A stretch of DNA of 35,646 bases from Alphaproteobacteria bacterium (GTDB lineage Bacteria; Pseudomonadota; Alphaproteobacteria; Rhizobiales; Beijerinckiaceae). Made by a program: the position numbers and the translations under genes. Location: NCBI GenBank assembly GCA_021325385.1, contig JAJPHH010000182.1, positions 1-35,646 on the forward strand. The letters are read 5' to 3'. Positions within the stretch are counted from its first letter, which is position 1. Every line of letters begins with the position of its first letter. Below the pieces are notes generated by a model. That model did not search any database. It was not told the DNA's origin and saw nothing but the letters and a program-made list of their open reading frames with translations. Positions 33,504 to 35,646 of this stretch are shown here, piece by piece.

Positions 33504-33511
33504 CGGCTTCG

Positions 33512-33539
33512 TTCAGGCGGCGAATTCCTCGCGCCTGAA
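33512..33539. terminator. Hairpin between degP and serB
   Basis: TTCAGGCG (33512-33519) and CGCCTGAA (33532-33539) form a perfect 8-bp stem with a 12-nt loop between the convergent degP and serB. It covers the last codons of serB. No T run follows on either strand, so it is at most a weak bidirectional stop. Confidence 0.3.
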
Positions 33540-34412
33540 GCCCTGCGCATAGAGAAGCGCGGTCAGATCGGCGTGGTCGATGCGGGCGTGAGCCGCAGCG
33601 GCCACGGCGGGCTTGGCGCGGTAGGCGACGCCGAGGCCCGCGGCGTCGAGCATGGCGAGATCGTTGGCGCCGTCGCCGACCGCCAGCGTCTCGGCGAGGT
33701 CGAGGCCCTCGCGGGCGGCGAGATCGCGCAATGTGGCGAGCTTGGCGTCGCGGCCGAGGATCGGCTCGGCGACCTTGCCGGTCAGCGCGCCATTCTCGAC
33801 GATCAGCCGATTGGCGCGATGCTCGTGCAAGCCGAGCCGGGCCGCGATCGCGCCGGTGAATTGCTGAAAGCCGCCGGAGACAAGCGCGGTCAACGCGCCG
33901 GCCTTGCGCATGGTCTGAACCAGGACGCGCGCCCCGGGGGACAAGCTGATGCGGGTCTCGAGCAGTTCGTCGATGATCGTCGCCGGCAGGCCGGCCAGCA
34001 ACCCGACCCGCTCACGCAAAGCGGGCTCGAAAGCGATTTCCCCGCGCATCGCCCGCTCGGTGATGGCGGCGACCTTGGCGCCGATTCCGGCGCGCGCCGC
34101 AAGCTCGTCGACGCATTCCTGCTCGATCAGCGTCGAATCCATATCGGCGAGCAGCAGGCGCTTGCGCCGCCCGGCGGCGGGCTGGACGATCGCGTCGACC
34201 TTCTCGCCGGCGAGCGCTTCCGCAAGACGCGCCCTGGCCGCGGCGCTTTCGCCCTCCGCCGCCTGGAACAAGAGATCGGCGGCGCCGGCGGCGAGGCGCG
34301 AGATTTGAGCGTCGCCGGGCAAGGCTTGCGCGGCGCGGGCGATGAGCGCATCGCTCAGTTCGAATGATTGCGGCGCGGCGACGAGCGTGGCGACGAAATT
34401 GCGGTGCGGCAT
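33513..34412 (-). CDS. serB: Phosphoserine phosphatase SerB
   Basis: A 299-residue HAD-family enzyme that makes L-serine from phosphoserine, the last step of serine synthesis. An N-terminal ~80-residue ACT-like region precedes the catalytic domain. HAD motifs: LADMDSTLIEQE (Asp90 nucleophile, Asp92 general acid), the second Ser in ALVSGGFQQF, Lys in the GRDAKLATL region, and the acidic metal site VGDGANDLAML. ATG at 34412 fits the family start; the open frame continues upstream into the miaA leader without homology. It is convergent with degP and divergent from miaA. Confidence 0.96.
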   Translation of the reverse strand: MPHRNFVATLVAAPQSFELSDALIARAAQALPGDAQISRLAAGAADLLFQAAEGESAAARARLAEALAGEKVDAIVQPAAGRRKRLLLADMDSTLIEQECVDELAARAGIGAKVAAITERAMRGEIAFEPALRERVGLLAGLPATIIDELLETRISLSPGARVLVQTMRKAGALTALVSGGFQQFTGAIAARLGLHEHRANRLIVENGALTGKVAEPILGRDAKLATLRDLAAREGLDLAETLAVGDGANDLAMLDAAGLGVAYRAKPAVAAAAHARIDHADLTALLYAQGFRREEFAA

Positions 34413-34442
34413 GAAATCCAGGCGCAGGCGGGGCGAAGCGGC

Positions 34443-35396
34443 GTGAGGCGCCGCGCCCTCCTCATTGCAGGCCCGACGGCGAGCGGCAAGTCGGCCGCAG
34501 CGCTGATGCTGGCGCGGCGCTTCGACGCGACGATCGTCAACGCCGATTCGATGCAGGTCTATCGCGATTTGCGCGTGCTCACGGCCCGACCGAGCGAGGC
34601 GGACGAGGCGGTTGCGCCGCACGCGCTGTTCGGAACGGTCGACGGCGCGATCAATCATTCGGTCGGCCTATGGCTTGCCGACGCTCGGCGCGAGGCGGCG
34701 CGCGTCTTCGCCGAAGGCCGGCCGCTCCTGTTCGTCGGCGGCACGGGCCTTTATTTCCGGGCTCTGACCGAGGGCCTCTCGGACATTCCCGAAGTGCCGG
34801 CGCCGGTCCGCGCCCGCATTCGCGCCGCAGCCGAAGGCCGGCCGACGCCTGACCTCCACGCCCAATTGGCCAAAGACGATCCCGAGACGGCCTCGCGGCT
34901 GCGGCCGAGCGATCGGCAGCGGGTGCTGCGCGCGCTCGAAGTCTTCGCCGCGACCGGCCAACCGCTCGCCGCCTTCCAGGGAGCGCGCGGCGCGCCGTTC
35001 CTGGAAACCGGCGAATGGGCCGGCCTATTCCTCGCGCCGGAGCGCGCCGCTCTGAGCGCGGCGATCGATGCGCGTTTCGATGCGATGCTCCGCGCCGGCG
35101 CGCTCGACGAGGCCGCGGCGCTTGCAGCCCGGCGGCTCGACCCCGCCTTGCCGGTCATGCGCGCTCACGGCGTCAGGCCCCTGATCGCCCATCTCGCCGG
35201 CCGCTTCTCGCTCGAAGAGGCGGCGGCGCGCGCCAAGCTCGAGACGCGCCAATACGCCAAGCGGCAATTCACCTGGGCGCGCCACCAAATGAGGGGCTTC
35301 GAATGGGTCGCGCCGAAGGCGGCGGTCGAGGCGGGCGCGAGAGCGCTGGCGGCGCTAGCCGTGAACAGCCGGAACGACGCCGCGTCGCCATGGTGA
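34443..35396 (+). CDS. miaA: tRNA dimethylallyltransferase MiaA
   Basis: A 317-residue enzyme that adds dimethylallyl to A37 of tRNAs reading UNN codons. P-loop GPTASGKS near the N-terminus, NADSMQVYRDL (substrate-site Asp), LFVGGTGLYFRAL, and the C-terminal RQYAKRQFTWARHQ signature are present. The start is taken as GTG at 34443 (MRRRALLIAGPTASGKS); no ATG is available near, and the site before it (GGGGCGAAGC) is weak. It is divergent from serB with only 30 bp between starts, so the promoters must lie inside the neighbouring genes or be shared. Confidence 0.95.
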   Translation: MRRRALLIAGPTASGKSAAALMLARRFDATIVNADSMQVYRDLRVLTARPSEADEAVAPHALFGTVDGAINHSVGLWLADARREAARVFAEGRPLLFVGGTGLYFRALTEGLSDIPEVPAPVRARIRAAAEGRPTPDLHAQLAKDDPETASRLRPSDRQRVLRALEVFAATGQPLAAFQGARGAPFLETGEWAGLFLAPERAALSAAIDARFDAMLRAGALDEAAALAARRLDPALPVMRAHGVRPLIAHLAGRFSLEEAAARAKLETRQYAKRQFTWARHQMRGFEWVAPKAAVEAGARALAALAVNSRNDAASPW

Positions 35397-35415
35397 GACG
35401 GTCGAAACTCTGCCG

Positions 35416-35646
35416 CTATTGCTTGGCGACGGCGCCGAGCGCGCCGCTGACGTCGGCCGCGTTATTGCGGCCGATCGTATTGTCGCCGAAGGTCAGGCCG
35501 AGCCCGCCGCTGATTGTGACGCCATAATTGTTCGCCGTGGCCGCCGACCGGCCGAGTTCGACGATCCCGCCGCTCCCCGATTGATAGAAGCCGATCAGAT
35601 TGTCGCTCGCCGCCACCCGCCGCGCCGCCAGCGCGCTCAAAGCCGA
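35416..35646 (-). CDS. C-terminus of a probable right-handed beta-helix surface protein
   Basis: The frame is open to the window edge, so only the last 76 codons are seen. The sequence (SDNLIGFYQSGSGGIVELGR, NNYGVTISGG, then GDNTIGRNNAADVSG) has the Asn/Gly-rich short-strand pattern of a right-handed parallel beta-helix, and the closing GDNTIGRN...ADVSG phrase resembles the end of rhizobial beta-helix repeat proteins. No autotransporter barrel is visible, but the main part of the gene lies outside the window. The stop is TGA on the minus strand, 19 bp from the end of miaA. Confidence 0.6.
   Translation of the reverse strand, partial: SALSALAARRVAASDNLIGFYQSGSGGIVELGRSAATANNYGVTISGGLGLTFGDNTIGRNNAADVSGALGAVAKQ

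Overview
The window is high-GC DNA with tightly packed genes, strong third-position G/C bias and very long spurious antisense reading frames. Gene content and order point to an alphaproteobacterium of the order Hyphomicrobiales (Rhizobiales): hflK-hflC-DUF2065-degP beside convergent serB and divergent miaA, a fused aroK-aroB gene followed by a CorC-type gene, a DUF1223 protein, an NDUFA9-like NAD-binding protein, a hisZ-hisG pair, and dispersed palindromic repeats. A Beijerinckiaceae/Methylocystaceae-like host is my guess; no gene here proves it. I see no phage, plasmid, transposase, CRISPR or toxin-antitoxin genes, and no tRNA or rRNA.

Layout. 1-2252: the 3' end of a TolB-like/TPR signalling protein and a GT1 glycosyltransferase. 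2353-4511: lipoprotein LemA and two TPM-domain proteins, with a 25-bp inverted repeat inserted in the leader of the first TPM gene. 4508-5278: DUF1223 protein, convergent. 5518-9251: DacF-type DD-carboxypeptidase, a structured untranslated stretch ending in a strong terminator, then htpG. 9252-9559: a terminator and a dispersed palindrome. 9560-14040, minus strand: GFA-family protein, fumC, and a large DUF3772/MscS channel. 14215-17929: hisZ-hisG (ATGA overlap), an alpha/beta hydrolase and an AhpD-like protein. 17947-18369: small secreted Cys-rich protein on the minus strand. 18486-21967: a coupled GT39, GT2-GtrA and EI24-like membrane trio. 21968-23089: the only long gene-free region, holding a low-GC patch and two inverted 215-bp multi-hairpin repeats. 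23090-26330, minus strand: NDUFA9-like protein and a divergent EF-G-like GTPase. 26551-33503: aroKB, corC-like, hflK, hflC, DUF2065, degP. 33513-35396: serB (minus) and miaA (plus). 35416-35646: the C-terminus of a probable beta-helix surface protein.

Much of the window serves the cell envelope and protein quality control (LemA/TPM, DacF, MscS-like channel, lipid-linked glycosyl transfer, HtpG, HflKC, DegP), alongside core metabolism (FumC, HisZG, AroKB, SerB, MiaA). I found no convincing new multi-gene defence or biosynthetic system. The points most worth a second look are the paired multi-hairpin repeats with compensatory stem changes, a chain of three ATGA junctions made by a 14-bp tandem repeat, a candidate small RNA before htpG, and an EF-G paralogue that lacks the catalytic His of translational GTPases.
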